A stretch of 64,000 nucleotides of DNA from Spirosoma telluris (GTDB lineage Bacteria; Bacteroidota; Bacteroidia; Cytophagales; Spirosomataceae), in contig QLII01000001.1 in the NCBI GenBank assembly GCA_003259005.1, positions 8,361,001-8,425,000 of the forward strand, in the 5' to 3' direction. Under the pieces are notes generated by a model. It did not search any database, was not told where the DNA came from, and was given only the letters and a program-made list of their open reading frames with translations. This document shows, piece after piece, positions 8,684 through 16,512 of this stretch (within the stretch, counting starts at the first letter, position 1; each line of letters begins with the position of its first letter). The position numbers and the translations under genes are program-made.

Positions 8684-9690
8684 ATAATCGTTTTTCCATT
8701 TCGGCCAGCATCTCGTCGGTGAAATCCAGGTGCGTTACGAAGCGTACCAGATGTTTACCGAAGGGAATGGCGCGAATACCTTTTGTTTCTAATTGTTGAA
8801 CGTAATCGGCCGCCAAGATGGTTTCGGGAAGTCTGAAAATGACGATGTTCGTATCAATGGGCAGAATTTCTACTACTTCAGGAAGCCGTTCGAGGATGGT
8901 ACCAATTTTTTTGGCGCGGGAATGATCCTGTTTCAATCTGTCCACGTGATGGTCGAGCGCGTAAATGCCCGCTGCGGCCAGAAAACCAGCCTGCCGCCAG
9001 CCTCCCCCATTAGTTTCCGAAAGCGCCGGGCCTGCCGAATAAAGTCTGCTTTGCCGAGTAGGAGTGACCCTACCGGACAGCCCAGCCCTTTCGACAGGCA
9101 GATACTAATCGAATCGAACAGTTGGCCATAAGCCGTGGTGGGTTCGCCCGTTTCAACAAGGGCATTGAACAGGCGGGCACCATCTAAATGCAAAATCAAC
9201 CCATGTTCGGGGCATACTTGCCGAATGGCGGCAATTTCGGGGATTGTGTAATAGCATCCCCCCCTTTGTTTACCGTATTTTCCAGAACTACCAATCGGGA
9301 AAGGGGTTTGTGCGAGTCGGCAGGACTATAGATGTGCTCGCGAACCAGGTCGGGAGTAAGTTTGCCTCGTTCGCCATGGGCCAGACTGACGGAAGCCAGC
9401 GCATTCACCGAAATTCCTCCTCCTTCATACTGGTACACGTGCGACAGATAATCGCAGATGACATCATCACCGGGACGTGTATGGGTACGAATAGCAAGCT
9501 GGTTAGTCATGGTACCCGATGCACAGAACAGGGCGGCTTCCATACCAAATAACGAAGCGGCTTTGGCTTCGAGGGCATTCACTGTTGGATCATCGCCCAG
9601 TACATCATCGCCAAGGGGGGCGTTAAACATGGCCTCACGCATAGCGGGAGTAGGATGAGTAACGGTATCGCTACGCAGATCAATAATCAT
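8682..9690 (-). CDS. ltaE: Low-specificity L-threonine aldolase, frame broken twice
   Basis: This PLP-dependent fold-type I enzyme cleaves L-threonine or allo-threonine to glycine and acetaldehyde. It starts MIIDLRSDTVTHPTPAMREAM, as the family does. LGDDVLGDDPTV, CASGTMTNQLA, HLDGARLFNA and the LSKGLGCPVGS motif, which carries the PLP-binding lysine, are all present. The coding sequence is split by two single-base losses: in a C7 run at 9258-9264, after LENTVNKGG, and in a C5 run at 9004-9008, after FRKLMG. Restoring one base at each gives 336 residues, the usual length. It is upstream of the GNAT-nitrilase gene on the same strand. Confidence 0.88.
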
Positions 9691-9934
9691 TTTACAGGGT
9701 TTACTATCAGGTTGATGCAGTTTAACCCCTAAAATTGATGAATTAAGTACAAACTTGAAACTCTCTGCCCGTAAGCTGAAAGCGATGTCGGGTGATGTTT
9801 ATCGTTATTTTTGTCAAAAACGTTGATAGTCTTGCATTTATAGCACATGCGTGTATTTTTGAGCAACCTTTTCGGTTCTTTTCGTCTCAATGTTGGAATC
9901 CGAAATACGGCGTCCGTAAACTCCTACCTTTATT

Positions 9935-10915
9935 ATGCTAACAAACAAAGCTCCCTGGATCGTCCTACTGATAATCTGGATGATCGGCTCGACCTGGTGG
10001 CATGTCTGCAAAATCAAGCAGCTATGCGGTGATGACACAACCCCATCTACAGTATCGACTGAGACAGATCTGGAAACGACGCCACCCGGTGCTGATGGGT
10101 TCACGATTGCAGACGGCAATCTGTTCCGGCTGGACCTTCCCGGAAATTTCAGCTTCGCTAAATCGGGGGCCAATGCCAACATGAACGGTTTGGGTGGATC
10201 GCTGGAATCACTCATTACTTACCTGAAAGCAAATCCTGGTCGCACGCTTGAAATTATGGGCTATTATGCACCCGGTGAAACGAATACTACATCGTTTCCA
10301 AATCTAGGGCTGGCCAGGGCAGAAAGCATCAAGCAATATCTGGTACAACAGGGTATTCCTGCCAGTTCACTAACGACTAAAGCCGAAGAACGTAATCTGC
10401 CATTTACCGCAAAAGGCGATTCGTTACGGGGTGGTCTTTATTTTGCCTTTGGTGGTGTTGCTGAAAAGCCTGGGGAGGAAACGGTGGAAAAACCCGATAC
10501 TATGCCTACAGAACCGATTAAACTCACAGAACCAACAACGGAGAAAGCATTGGCTGAAGCAGAGAAATTTACCTCTGTCTTTAAACCGATTGATCTTTAT
10601 TTCTCATTGGGTGAGGCTAACTACATCAAAACCGACGAGACAAAAAAGTTTTTTGAAGAAGCTATCAAATACCTGGCAACCCACAAGGACAAAAAACTCC
10701 TCCTGACCGGGCATACCGATAACTCAGGACCGGAAAGGGTGAACATGGAACTGTCATTGGATCGAGCTAATGATGTGAAAAACAAACTGCGCAAAGCGGG
10801 TATTGATTCGGACCAAATTAAAGTAAAAGCCAAAGGAGAGTCAGAACCAAAGGCCGATAACAGTACAATGTCGGGTCGGAAGGCGAATCGACGTGTAACG
10901 GTAGTCGTTCAATAA
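9935..10915 (+). CDS. OmpA family protein with tandem OmpA-like domains
   Basis: The 326-residue protein begins with a short membrane anchor (LTNKAPWIVLLIIWMIGSTWW). Two OmpA-like regions follow. The first (~residues 65-170) is degenerate, with ESLITYLKANPGRTLEI and LGLARAESIKQYL. The second (~215-326) is canonical, with KKLLLTGHTDNSGPERVNMEL, LSLDRANDVKNKL and GRKANRRVTV. OmpA domains bind peptidoglycan non-covalently. The N-terminal helix suggests inner-membrane anchoring rather than an outer-membrane barrel. It leads a three-gene run (22-base gap, then a 4-base overlap) with two helix-hairpin-helix membrane proteins, implying a shared envelope role. Confidence 0.85.
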   Translation: MLTNKAPWIVLLIIWMIGSTWWHVCKIKQLCGDDTTPSTVSTETDLETTPPGADGFTIADGNLFRLDLPGNFSFAKSGANANMNGLGGSLESLITYLKANPGRTLEIMGYYAPGETNTTSFPNLGLARAESIKQYLVQQGIPASSLTTKAEERNLPFTAKGDSLRGGLYFAFGGVAEKPGEETVEKPDTMPTEPIKLTEPTTEKALAEAEKFTSVFKPIDLYFSLGEANYIKTDETKKFFEEAIKYLATHKDKKLLLTGHTDNSGPERVNMELSLDRANDVKNKLRKAGIDSDQIKVKAKGESEPKADNSTMSGRKANRRVTVVVQ

Positions 10916-10937
10916 ACTATATAAACAGTCAAGAAGT

Positions 10938-11429
10938 ATGTTTACCCTGAATCCCCTCAACCTGGCCGATGCCCAAATGCAGCAATGGATTATGCTAATC
11001 GTAGCAGGTATACTGGGTTTTATTATCGGTTATATTTCCCGCCAACGAACTATCCGGGAACTTGAAGGTGAATTGGCTAGTGTAGAACGTGCGGTTGATG
11101 ACTGCCAGCGCGTTCCTGTTGCGTCAGTTGCGGCAACTGATGGGGAAACCCTCGTGCTCAACCGGATTCGTGCCCGAGCCAACGAAATCAACTTTGCTCG
11201 TATTGGTTTGGCTTCGCCTGCTAATGCTGATGACCTGAAAGTGATTGTAGGTGTAGGCCCTTTTCTGGAAAAGAAACTACATGCCATCGGTATTTATACC
11301 TTCCGCCAGATTTCGAATTTTACGCAGGAAGACATCGAGAAAGTCAACGATATTATCGAGTTCTTCCCCGGCCGTATCGAGCGTGATAACTGGGTTGGGC
11401 AGGCAGCCCAGTTGGTAAAAAAGAAATGA
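10938..11429 (+). CDS. Membrane-anchored helix-hairpin-helix protein (paralogue 1)
   Basis: The 163-residue product has one transmembrane helix near residues 16-35 (WIMLIVAGILGFIIGYI), a short charged region, and a C-terminal ~85-residue domain. That domain contains DDLKVIVGVGPFLEKKLH, then GIYTFRQISNFTQEDI and EFFPGRIERDNWV. This is the helix-hairpin-helix module also found at the C termini of some NuoE-like and ribosomal-protein-associated polypeptides. Nucleic-acid or protein binding is possible; no catalytic residues are apparent. Its last four bases overlap the start of a paralogue with the same C-terminal domain. Confidence 0.8.
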   Translation: MFTLNPLNLADAQMQQWIMLIVAGILGFIIGYISRQRTIRELEGELASVERAVDDCQRVPVASVAATDGETLVLNRIRARANEINFARIGLASPANADDLKVIVGVGPFLEKKLHAIGIYTFRQISNFTQEDIEKVNDIIEFFPGRIERDNWVGQAAQLVKKK

Positions 11430-12244
11430 ATTCTCGGTTTACGCCGAATACTATAAAACGTAAACCACAACCCCACTTAAAACGTCAATCCCATTATGTT
11501 TGGATTAGATCCCTTAGTCGTCCGGTGGCAATCACCGAAATACTACTTTTACTGGCCCTGGCTGCGTTTATTGGCTGGTTGCTGGGTCGATTGATACCAG
11601 CTGGCCGGATCAGTTCGCTACGTGCGTCGATCGCCGATAAAGAAGCCGAACTGGAAGAATGCCGTCGGTCTGCAGTGGGCAAAGCGACGCCTACTGTCCG
11701 TCCTGAATTACCCAGAAAGGAGCCTCCCGCGTTTGTGCATGCCGATCCGCTATTGCCTGCCTTCACGTTCGATGATACGCCAGACCCCATTGACGTAGAG
11801 ACACCGCCAGCACCAGTGGTTAATACTCCTGCTAATGTGCCAGTCGCCATTGTACCACCGATTGTTGTACCTGCCACTCCAGCGCCACCCGTTAAACCAC
11901 CAGTACCAGTTGACATACCCGTATCGAGTGCGACGGGTAATTCTGAAGCAGCTGTACTGAACCGAATTGCATCCCGCGCCAGTGAAATCAACTTCGACCG
12001 GATTGGGCGGGCAGCAGCTTCGGAAGCCGATGATTTAAAAGACATCGTTGGTATAGGCCCGTTTTTGGAACGGAAGCTCCATAGTTTAGGGATCTATACG
12101 TTCCGACAGGTCGCTAATTTTACCAAAGAGGATATCGATAAGGTAAATGAGATTATTGAATTCTTCCCCGGTCGTATTGAACGTGATAACTGGGTGGAGC
12201 AATCGAAAGAGTTTTACAAACGGAAGTATGGAGCCAAAAGCTAA
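11426..12244 (+). CDS. Membrane-anchored helix-hairpin-helix protein (paralogue 2, proline-rich linker)
   Basis: The start overlaps the previous stop (ATGA), which suggests translational coupling. The 272-residue protein has a basic N terminus, one transmembrane helix (~residues 32-50), a heptad-like charged stretch, then a long Pro/Val/Ala-rich linker (~90-170). It ends in the same helix-hairpin-helix domain as the preceding gene: DDLKDIVGIGPFLERKLH and EFFPGRIERDNWV. The two genes clearly arose by duplication, with the linker gained or lost in one copy. The linker could span a periplasmic or cytoplasmic distance from the membrane. Function is unknown. Confidence 0.8.
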   Translation: MNSRFTPNTIKRKPQPHLKRQSHYVWIRSLSRPVAITEILLLLALAAFIGWLLGRLIPAGRISSLRASIADKEAELEECRRSAVGKATPTVRPELPRKEPPAFVHADPLLPAFTFDDTPDPIDVETPPAPVVNTPANVPVAIVPPIVVPATPAPPVKPPVPVDIPVSSATGNSEAAVLNRIASRASEINFDRIGRAAASEADDLKDIVGIGPFLERKLHSLGIYTFRQVANFTKEDIDKVNEIIEFFPGRIERDNWVEQSKEFYKRKYGAKS

Positions 12245-12250
12245 GTGTTG

Positions 12251-12314
12251 ACCCTGTTGAAACGGCAAGAGCCTGATAAGTTGACTTATCAGGCTCTTGC
12301 CGTTTCAACAGGGT
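12251..12314. terminator. Long perfect hairpin between convergent genes
   Basis: Two perfectly complementary 31-base arms (12251-12281 and 12284-12314) are separated by two bases, between the helix-hairpin-helix operon and the convergent NHL gene. There is no T run outside the stem. It probably acts as a bidirectional transcription stop, although its length is unusual. Confidence 0.65.
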
Positions 12315-12364
12315 ACTAATGCGGCCAAGTTAGAGCCTTACCACATCAACATGACGCAACTCGC

Positions 12365-13510
12365 TTACTTCCAGGTGATGGTACGTTTGCGGATACAGTG
12401 GTTGTACTTATCCAGCGTGAAGAGCTCTCCCTTGCTATTGATCGCCATACTGGCAGTTGTTTGGCTTGTCCCTGGGCTTGTGTCGGCATAATCACTCGAG
12501 AGAACACGGCCCAGGCTATGTACGTAGTCGTCGGATGTAACCATCAGCAGGCGACTGCCCGTATCGACCACAATAATCAACCGCTTGTTGACAGAATCAT
12601 ATTGCACGCGATAGGGCTGGTAGACCCCACTTTTGCTGCGGGGTTGGTCGGCAGTGTAGCCGGTACCCAGACCCATATAGGTCGATACTATGCCATCTGG
12701 CGTGATCATTCGAACGCTATGTGTTCCCCAGTCAGGTACATATAGATTACCAGCGTTGTCGAACGTAAAATCTTCCAGCGTGCAAAACTGTGCTTCGCTC
12801 CCTTTACCATCCACTAGCTTGCAAACCGACGTGTTGTCCAAAGGTTTACCTGCGAAAGTCGACACTGTATTGGTGCTGAGGTCTACCTTGCGGATGCAGT
12901 GGTTCAGCCCGTCACCTATGTAGAGCATACCGGCTTTGTCCATAATGATACTCCAGGGACTGTTGAATTTAGCCCTGGCCAGTGGGCCGTCACGGTAGCC
13001 GAACGTGTAGCCACCGTCGGGGTCGGGGCCACCACTCAGGCGGGTGACCACGCCAGTACTGCTAATGCGAAAGATGCCGTTAGGCACTCCAATCGCATCA
13101 CCACTCTCAATCGCATAGAGCGTTAGGCCATCGCGGGGGTCCACGCAGATGTCGGTAACAGAACCCAGTCCTCTGGCGAACGTGGTAACGTTACCCGCTG
13201 GATCTACTTTGCGGATAACACTGCCGCCGTAGTAACTGATGCGCTGGTCGATGACGTAAAGGTTATCATATTTATCGAAGACCATCTGGGCGGGGTATTC
13301 AAACTTGGCGGCTGTCCCTTTTCCATCGACAAATCCTTTTTTTGTGTCCGATCCCGCAATGGTGGTGATAGTCACGTAGGGGAGTTTACCGGCCGTGCTG
13401 CCATTGTCAGGGTTTGTACCACCGGGTGTGGGTGTAATGGTATTGGAGTCTGGGGTGGTACAGGCGAGCGATGTAGTTAGTAAGAGAAGCGAAAGGAGCG
13501 TCTTTTTCAT
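12365..13510 (-). CDS. NHL-repeat beta-propeller lipoprotein
   Basis: The 381-residue protein starts MKKTLLSLLLLTTSLACTTP: a lipoprotein signal peptide with lipobox SLAC. After a Thr/Pro/Gly-rich spacer come repeated propeller blades of the form KFEYPAQMVFDKYDNLYVID, FNSPWSIIMDKAGMLYIGD and FCTLEDFTFDNAGNLYVPD, each followed by NHCIRK- or HSVRM-type strands. These are NHL repeats, forming a six-bladed propeller that usually serves protein or ligand binding. It is likely surface-exposed or periplasmic. It is transcribed alone and ends opposite the long hairpin. Confidence 0.87.
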   Translation of the reverse strand: MKKTLLSLLLLTTSLACTTPDSNTITPTPGGTNPDNGSTAGKLPYVTITTIAGSDTKKGFVDGKGTAAKFEYPAQMVFDKYDNLYVIDQRISYYGGSVIRKVDPAGNVTTFARGLGSVTDICVDPRDGLTLYAIESGDAIGVPNGIFRISSTGVVTRLSGGPDPDGGYTFGYRDGPLARAKFNSPWSIIMDKAGMLYIGDGLNHCIRKVDLSTNTVSTFAGKPLDNTSVCKLVDGKGSEAQFCTLEDFTFDNAGNLYVPDWGTHSVRMITPDGIVSTYMGLGTGYTADQPRSKSGVYQPYRVQYDSVNKRLIIVVDTGSRLLMVTSDDYVHSLGRVLSSDYADTSPGTSQTTASMAINSKGELFTLDKYNHCIRKRTITWK

Positions 13511-13582
13511 AGTATTTGTCGTTTAGTGAATCAAAACTATTCGAACCAAGACGGGCGTATAATCATGAATGGGCTGAAACGG

Positions 13583-13607
13583 AAAAAGCTGCTAATGAAG
13601 TAGCTTT
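13583..13607 (-). terminator. Terminator of the cupin gene
   Basis: On the minus strand a hairpin with arms AAAAGCTACT and AGCAGCTTTT ends in a T run, about 30 bases after the cupin stop. Its 3' edge (GCTTTTTCCGTTT) is the same as that of the terminator near 14306. Confidence 0.6.
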
Positions 13608-13633
13608 TTTGTGCAGAACGTACCTGATACTCA

Positions 13634-14212
13634 TTAGTGGAGCACGGCCATCCCTGGGCTGGTGCGCAATGGTTCCGGAGCGCCCTCGAAATGCTTGTAC
13701 TTGCCCAGTAAGCGACCAAGCTGATAAGTAATTGGTATAATAACGTTACGCACAAATCGGGGTATCTCAACCATATCGAATTCGGTCGTGTACCGGGTCA
13801 GTAGATAGGCCGCATCGAATGTCTCTGGTTGCGCCTTACCTGATTTGTTCTGAGCTGCATAAATAGCCGAAAGAAAAAATACGACCGAGTTAGCCGGATT
13901 GATCCAGCCAGTGCATTGAAGTGTCTGTCTACCAGCATTCCAGAAGCGGTGTGGCACCCCTCGCCTGAACACGACGGTTTCACCTTCCCCGGCAAATTGT
14001 TCTGGTTGCCCTTGAATCTGATAACCGATCCTGCCATTAACCACGGTCAGTCCTTCGTCCTGTAGCCAATGTACATGCATGGGTGGGCCACTTCCTGGTG
14101 CTACAAAATTTTCTACGATCACCCGGTCGCCGTCGGCCTCATGGCGCACTTCCCGAAAAATTAATTTTTCGCCAATGCAATTCTCAATTGTATGCGGATA
14201 AGTAATGTTCAT
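13634..14212 (-). CDS. Cupin domain-containing protein
   Basis: The 192-residue protein has a single cupin barrel over residues ~20-105. PGSGPPMHVHWLQDEGLTVV matches cupin motif 1, with metal-ligand-like His-X-His and Glu residues, and FRRGVPHRFWNAG matches motif 2. The C-terminal half (~110-192) is helical and contains a hydrophobic FVRNVIIPITYQLG stretch that may contact membrane. Cupins of this kind may be small-molecule dioxygenases, isomerases or sensors; the substrate cannot be inferred. It lies downstream of the LytTR gene on the same strand, but a terminator-like hairpin separates them. Confidence 0.82.
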   Translation of the reverse strand: MNITYPHTIENCIGEKLIFREVRHEADGDRVIVENFVAPGSGPPMHVHWLQDEGLTVVNGRIGYQIQGQPEQFAGEGETVVFRRGVPHRFWNAGRQTLQCTGWINPANSVVFFLSAIYAAQNKSGKAQPETFDAAYLLTRYTTEFDMVEIPRFVRNVIIPITYQLGRLLGKYKHFEGAPEPLRTSPGMAVLH

Positions 14213-14305
14213 GGTATCTGTTGTTTTTAGTATACATACTGGTAAAAGTTGATGGTGTCAAAGGTTGGAATTTGGCGGTATGTAGCCAATGATTAATCCA
14301 ACGAA

Positions 14306-14335
14306 ACGGAAAAAGCTACCGCTGAAGCGGCCTTA
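14306..14335 (-). terminator. Terminator-like hairpin after the LytTR gene
   Basis: An imperfect minus-strand hairpin (AAGGCCGCT and AGCGGTAGCTT) is followed by a T-rich tract immediately downstream of the LytTR stop. Confidence 0.5.
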
Positions 14336-14341
14336 AACAAT

Positions 14342-14689
14342 TCATAAACTCACTCCACTGCCCAGTTGATCCAACTGCTCGACCACTGTGATGACCCGAC
14401 GGCGGGAGATGGTCAGACTGGCTTTATCGCGCATGATTAGATAACTGGGCGATCGTAAACTAGATGCCAGTTTGATATGCTTGACGTAGGCCAGATTTAC
14501 TAAAGCATGTTTGTGTACCCTCACAAACGAAGGCCACTGTTGGGCAAACCATTTCAGGGTCCGGGAAGAGAGAACGACTTGTCCATTGAGCAGATGGACA
14601 TAGCTGTAATTCACGTCACCGGTCAGGTACAAGATAGCTTGAGGATCAAAATCATTGACCGTCCATTTTCGGGTTCGGCTGGTTTTCAT
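14342..14689 (-). CDS. LytTR-domain DNA-binding protein
   Basis: From the ATG at 14689 the product is about 115 residues and consists only of a LytTR DNA-binding domain: ILYLTGDVNYSYVHLLNGQV, SSRTLKWFAQQWPSFVRVHK and HALVNLAYVKHI. The frame is open for another 57 codons upstream to an ATG at 14860, but that part has no family resemblance, so the shorter start is preferred. It has no receiver domain, so it may be a stand-alone regulator. A truncated, stop-containing copy of the same domain lies about 300 bases upstream. Confidence 0.8.
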   Translation of the reverse strand: MKTSRTRKWTVNDFDPQAILYLTGDVNYSYVHLLNGQVVLSSRTLKWFAQQWPSFVRVHKHALVNLAYVKHIKLASSLRSPSYLIMRDKASLTISRRRVITVVEQLDQLGSGVSL

Positions 14690-14954
14690 GGTATGAGCTA
14701 TTAATGAACAAGGGGCAACCCCGGCTTCATAGAGAGAGCGGGTAAAGCAAAATAACTTTTCAGGCAGTAGTTGATTGAGTAGGTACAAATCTGGCCTACA
14801 GACCCCTCTCCTCGTTAATCCATTTTCGACATTCTTTTGCTCATTTTCGACACTGGGCAATTCTGGTTGACAAATTCATTAAAAAGAAGCCCTTGCCGAG
14901 GCTATAAATCCGCTCTTTTTACTGCTGGCCGTCACCACCTCGCTGCTGATCGAC

Positions 14955-15125
14955 TGGGATATGCTTAAGGACCCGTACAAACGAAGGCCATTGTTGAGCA
15001 AACCATTTCAGGGTTCGGGAGGAGAGTACAACGTGCCCATTGAGCAAGTGCACATAGCTGTAATTCACGTCACCGGTCAGGTACAAGATAGTTTAAGGAT
15101 CAAAATCGCTGACTGTCTATGTTCG
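14955..15125 (-). pseudogene. Decayed partial copy of the neighbouring LytTR gene
   Basis: The minus strand encodes SDFDP, then a TAA where the intact copy has Gln, then TILYLTGDVNYSYVHLLNGH and RTLKWFAQQWPSFVRVLKH before similarity ends. The nucleotide match to about 14510-14665 is high, with scattered substitutions. Only about 50 codons of the domain remain, the recognition half is missing, and there is an in-frame stop. It is therefore a remnant of a local duplication. The sequence beside it (about 14881-14955) has a short plus-strand hydrophobic frame (LFLLLAVTTSLLIDWDM) that may be another gene remnant; I cannot identify it. Confidence 0.75.
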
Positions 15126-15467
15126 AGGGCGCTTACTAGTCAGGTCAGACTTTGTATTTGAAGAATAGGGTAGGGGTATGTTTAAGGAATAATTGAAACT
15201 GTACAATGTACAGTTTCAATTATCTCAAAGCCCATGTAACTTGGAGAGAAAGGTCAGGAAAGTTGCTTTCATACGATAAATAAGCCCCCAGTCTCATTGG
15301 TGCGAGACCTGTTGCGTGAACGACTCATACCTGAAGGGAGCTTAAATGGGCATGAAAGTTTTGATGGATACAAACGATTGGACGCGATATTGACCGGAGA
15401 TCGCGAAAAACGGAAGCCGAATTGTAAATTCGGCCACCCGTTCGCGGTTATAGTTGGATAGAAGAAA
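15126..15467. other. Non-coding stretch with two hairpins
   Basis: No convincing gene is visible here. A near-perfect palindrome at 15191-15221 (arms AATTGAAACTGTACA and its complement, one-base loop) and a nested hairpin around 15402-15446 (core GCCGAATT/AATTCGGC, outer CGCGAA/TTCGCG) are the only structure I can see. Either could be a terminator or a small structured RNA element. Confidence 0.5.
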
Positions 15468-15548
15468 CTAGCTTTGAAAGGTCCTCATGAAGAGCATGAC
15501 GACTAAAAAAAGGGTAACCATCAGGATCAGGATAGATAATTTTTTCAT
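15468..15548 (-). CDS. Candidate 26-residue single-helix membrane peptide
   Basis: An ATG at 15548 opens a frame for MKKLSILILMVTLFLVVMLF plus six more residues and a stop. The composition (two Lys, then ~18 strongly hydrophobic residues, then Arg) is that of a one-pass membrane peptide, and a random frame of this composition is unlikely. It resembles small membrane regulators or type I toxin peptides only in general character; no homologue is claimed. No ribosome-binding sequence is obvious, which is normal in Bacteroidetes. It sits alone in a ~650-base gap between the LytTR remnant and the TonB-like gene. Confidence 0.45.
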   Translation of the reverse strand: MKKLSILILMVTLFLVVMLFMRTFQS

Positions 15549-15786
15549 GAGTCATTGGGGCTGTAGGATGGCGTTTTCGCCATTGGCTTGCCCTGCAAAG
15601 TAGGCTACTATTTCTCCGAACGACTGTTGATTTTCGGACGGATCCTACTAAAAATCGGACACAATAAGACTCAAAGGAGATTTTTTGGAGATTAAGTATG
15701 ATTTTTTATTTGTAGCTAGTGGAAGAGGTGCATGCGCTTCAAGAAATAGAGGATTGTCGGAACAGGTTGAATGTTCGTTCGATGCC

Positions 15787-16221
15787 CTATGGACGAAAAA
15801 CAACTGGATAGTCAATTGCCTGACGAATTGGAACGTCCAGCGCATCGCGGGGCACCCCTTTTTGTACCTCCCTGACGGCCTGTAGAACAGCCTTGTCGAG
15901 CCATGCCCCCGCCGAGCGTACAATCCGAACCTGACCAATCTGGTTATCCGACAGGAGTTCGACCCGGATCATGACCGTCCCTTCAAGCCCCATATGGAGC
16001 GCTTCTGGAGGATAGTGTACCCGACTGAGTAGCGCAACCCGAAAGGCTTCGAGGGGATGGTAATAGTCTGAGCCAGTTGATACAACATGCGGATGTGTTA
16101 CGGCTAATGGTAAGAACGCTAGCTGATTTATCCCTAAACTGTCGGTCTGGGTATACCCCACAGACCGAATGCCAACGACCAATAGGGCTACGAGCAGGTG
16201 GCGGAACGCTGTCATGGCCAT
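15787..16221 (-). CDS. TonB C-terminal-domain protein (energy-transducer-like)
   Basis: The 144-residue product has an N-terminal signal or anchor segment (FRHLLVALLVVGI) and a TonB C-terminal domain over residues ~60-144. YPPEALHMGLEGTVMIRVEL, GQVRIVRSAGAWLDKAVLQAV and a DYPVVFRP end are typical. There is no Pro-rich spanning region, so it is shorter than a true TonB and more like the stand-alone TonB-box-binding proteins common in Bacteroidetes. It overlaps a small upstream reading frame and lies downstream of a hybrid histidine kinase on the same strand. Confidence 0.8.
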   Translation of the reverse strand: MAMTAFRHLLVALLVVGIRSVGYTQTDSLGINQLAFLPLAVTHPHVVSTGSDYYHPLEAFRVALLSRVHYPPEALHMGLEGTVMIRVELLSDNQIGQVRIVRSAGAWLDKAVLQAVREVQKGVPRDALDVPIRQAIDYPVVFRP

Positions 16222-16346
16222 AAATCACTATAAAGTTCATCGGTAGTCCCGTCTGTACCAAGGGATTCGAATTCATAGCGATGCAGCCACTTTGCCAGCA
16301 AAACAAGGGGGAAGCTGGCTACTAAATAGGATGTGAGTGTTTTCAT
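16212..16346 (-). CDS. Candidate 44-residue membrane peptide upstream of the TonB-like gene
   Basis: An ATG at 16346 opens a frame for MKTLTSYLVASFPLVLLAKW followed by an acidic tail ending SDLWP, with its stop overlapping the TonB-like start by 10 bases. One transmembrane helix is predicted by eye. The overlap suggests translational coupling. No family is recognised, and it could be spurious. Confidence 0.4.
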   Translation of the reverse strand: MKTLTSYLVASFPLVLLAKWLHRYEFESLGTDGTTDELYSDLWP

Positions 16347-16512
16347 AATGCCGTTATAAAAAGGTTTACAAAGGTGCGGATACCCCTTTTTATCGGCTGA
16401 TAGAATCCGGACAGATCCTGTTAATTTTCGGACAAGCTAAGTCAAAAAATGAATTTTCCTGTGCGTAGCCAAGCGTTCATTGCCTAACCGGGACGGTCGG
16501 CTACACACAGCC

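Noticed and set aside
8682..9690. Three separate short genes in the threonine aldolase region
   Set aside because: They join into one standard enzyme when one base is added at each of two C runs.
12297..12491. Short plus-strand frame starting inside the long hairpin after the HhH operon
   Set aside because: Its start lies in the hairpin arm and the rest is antisense to the NHL gene.
14961..15161. Open frame on the plus strand over the LytTR remnant, similar to one over the intact LytTR gene
   Set aside because: The similarity comes from the duplicated minus-strand LytTR sequence; the plus-strand peptide is a shadow.
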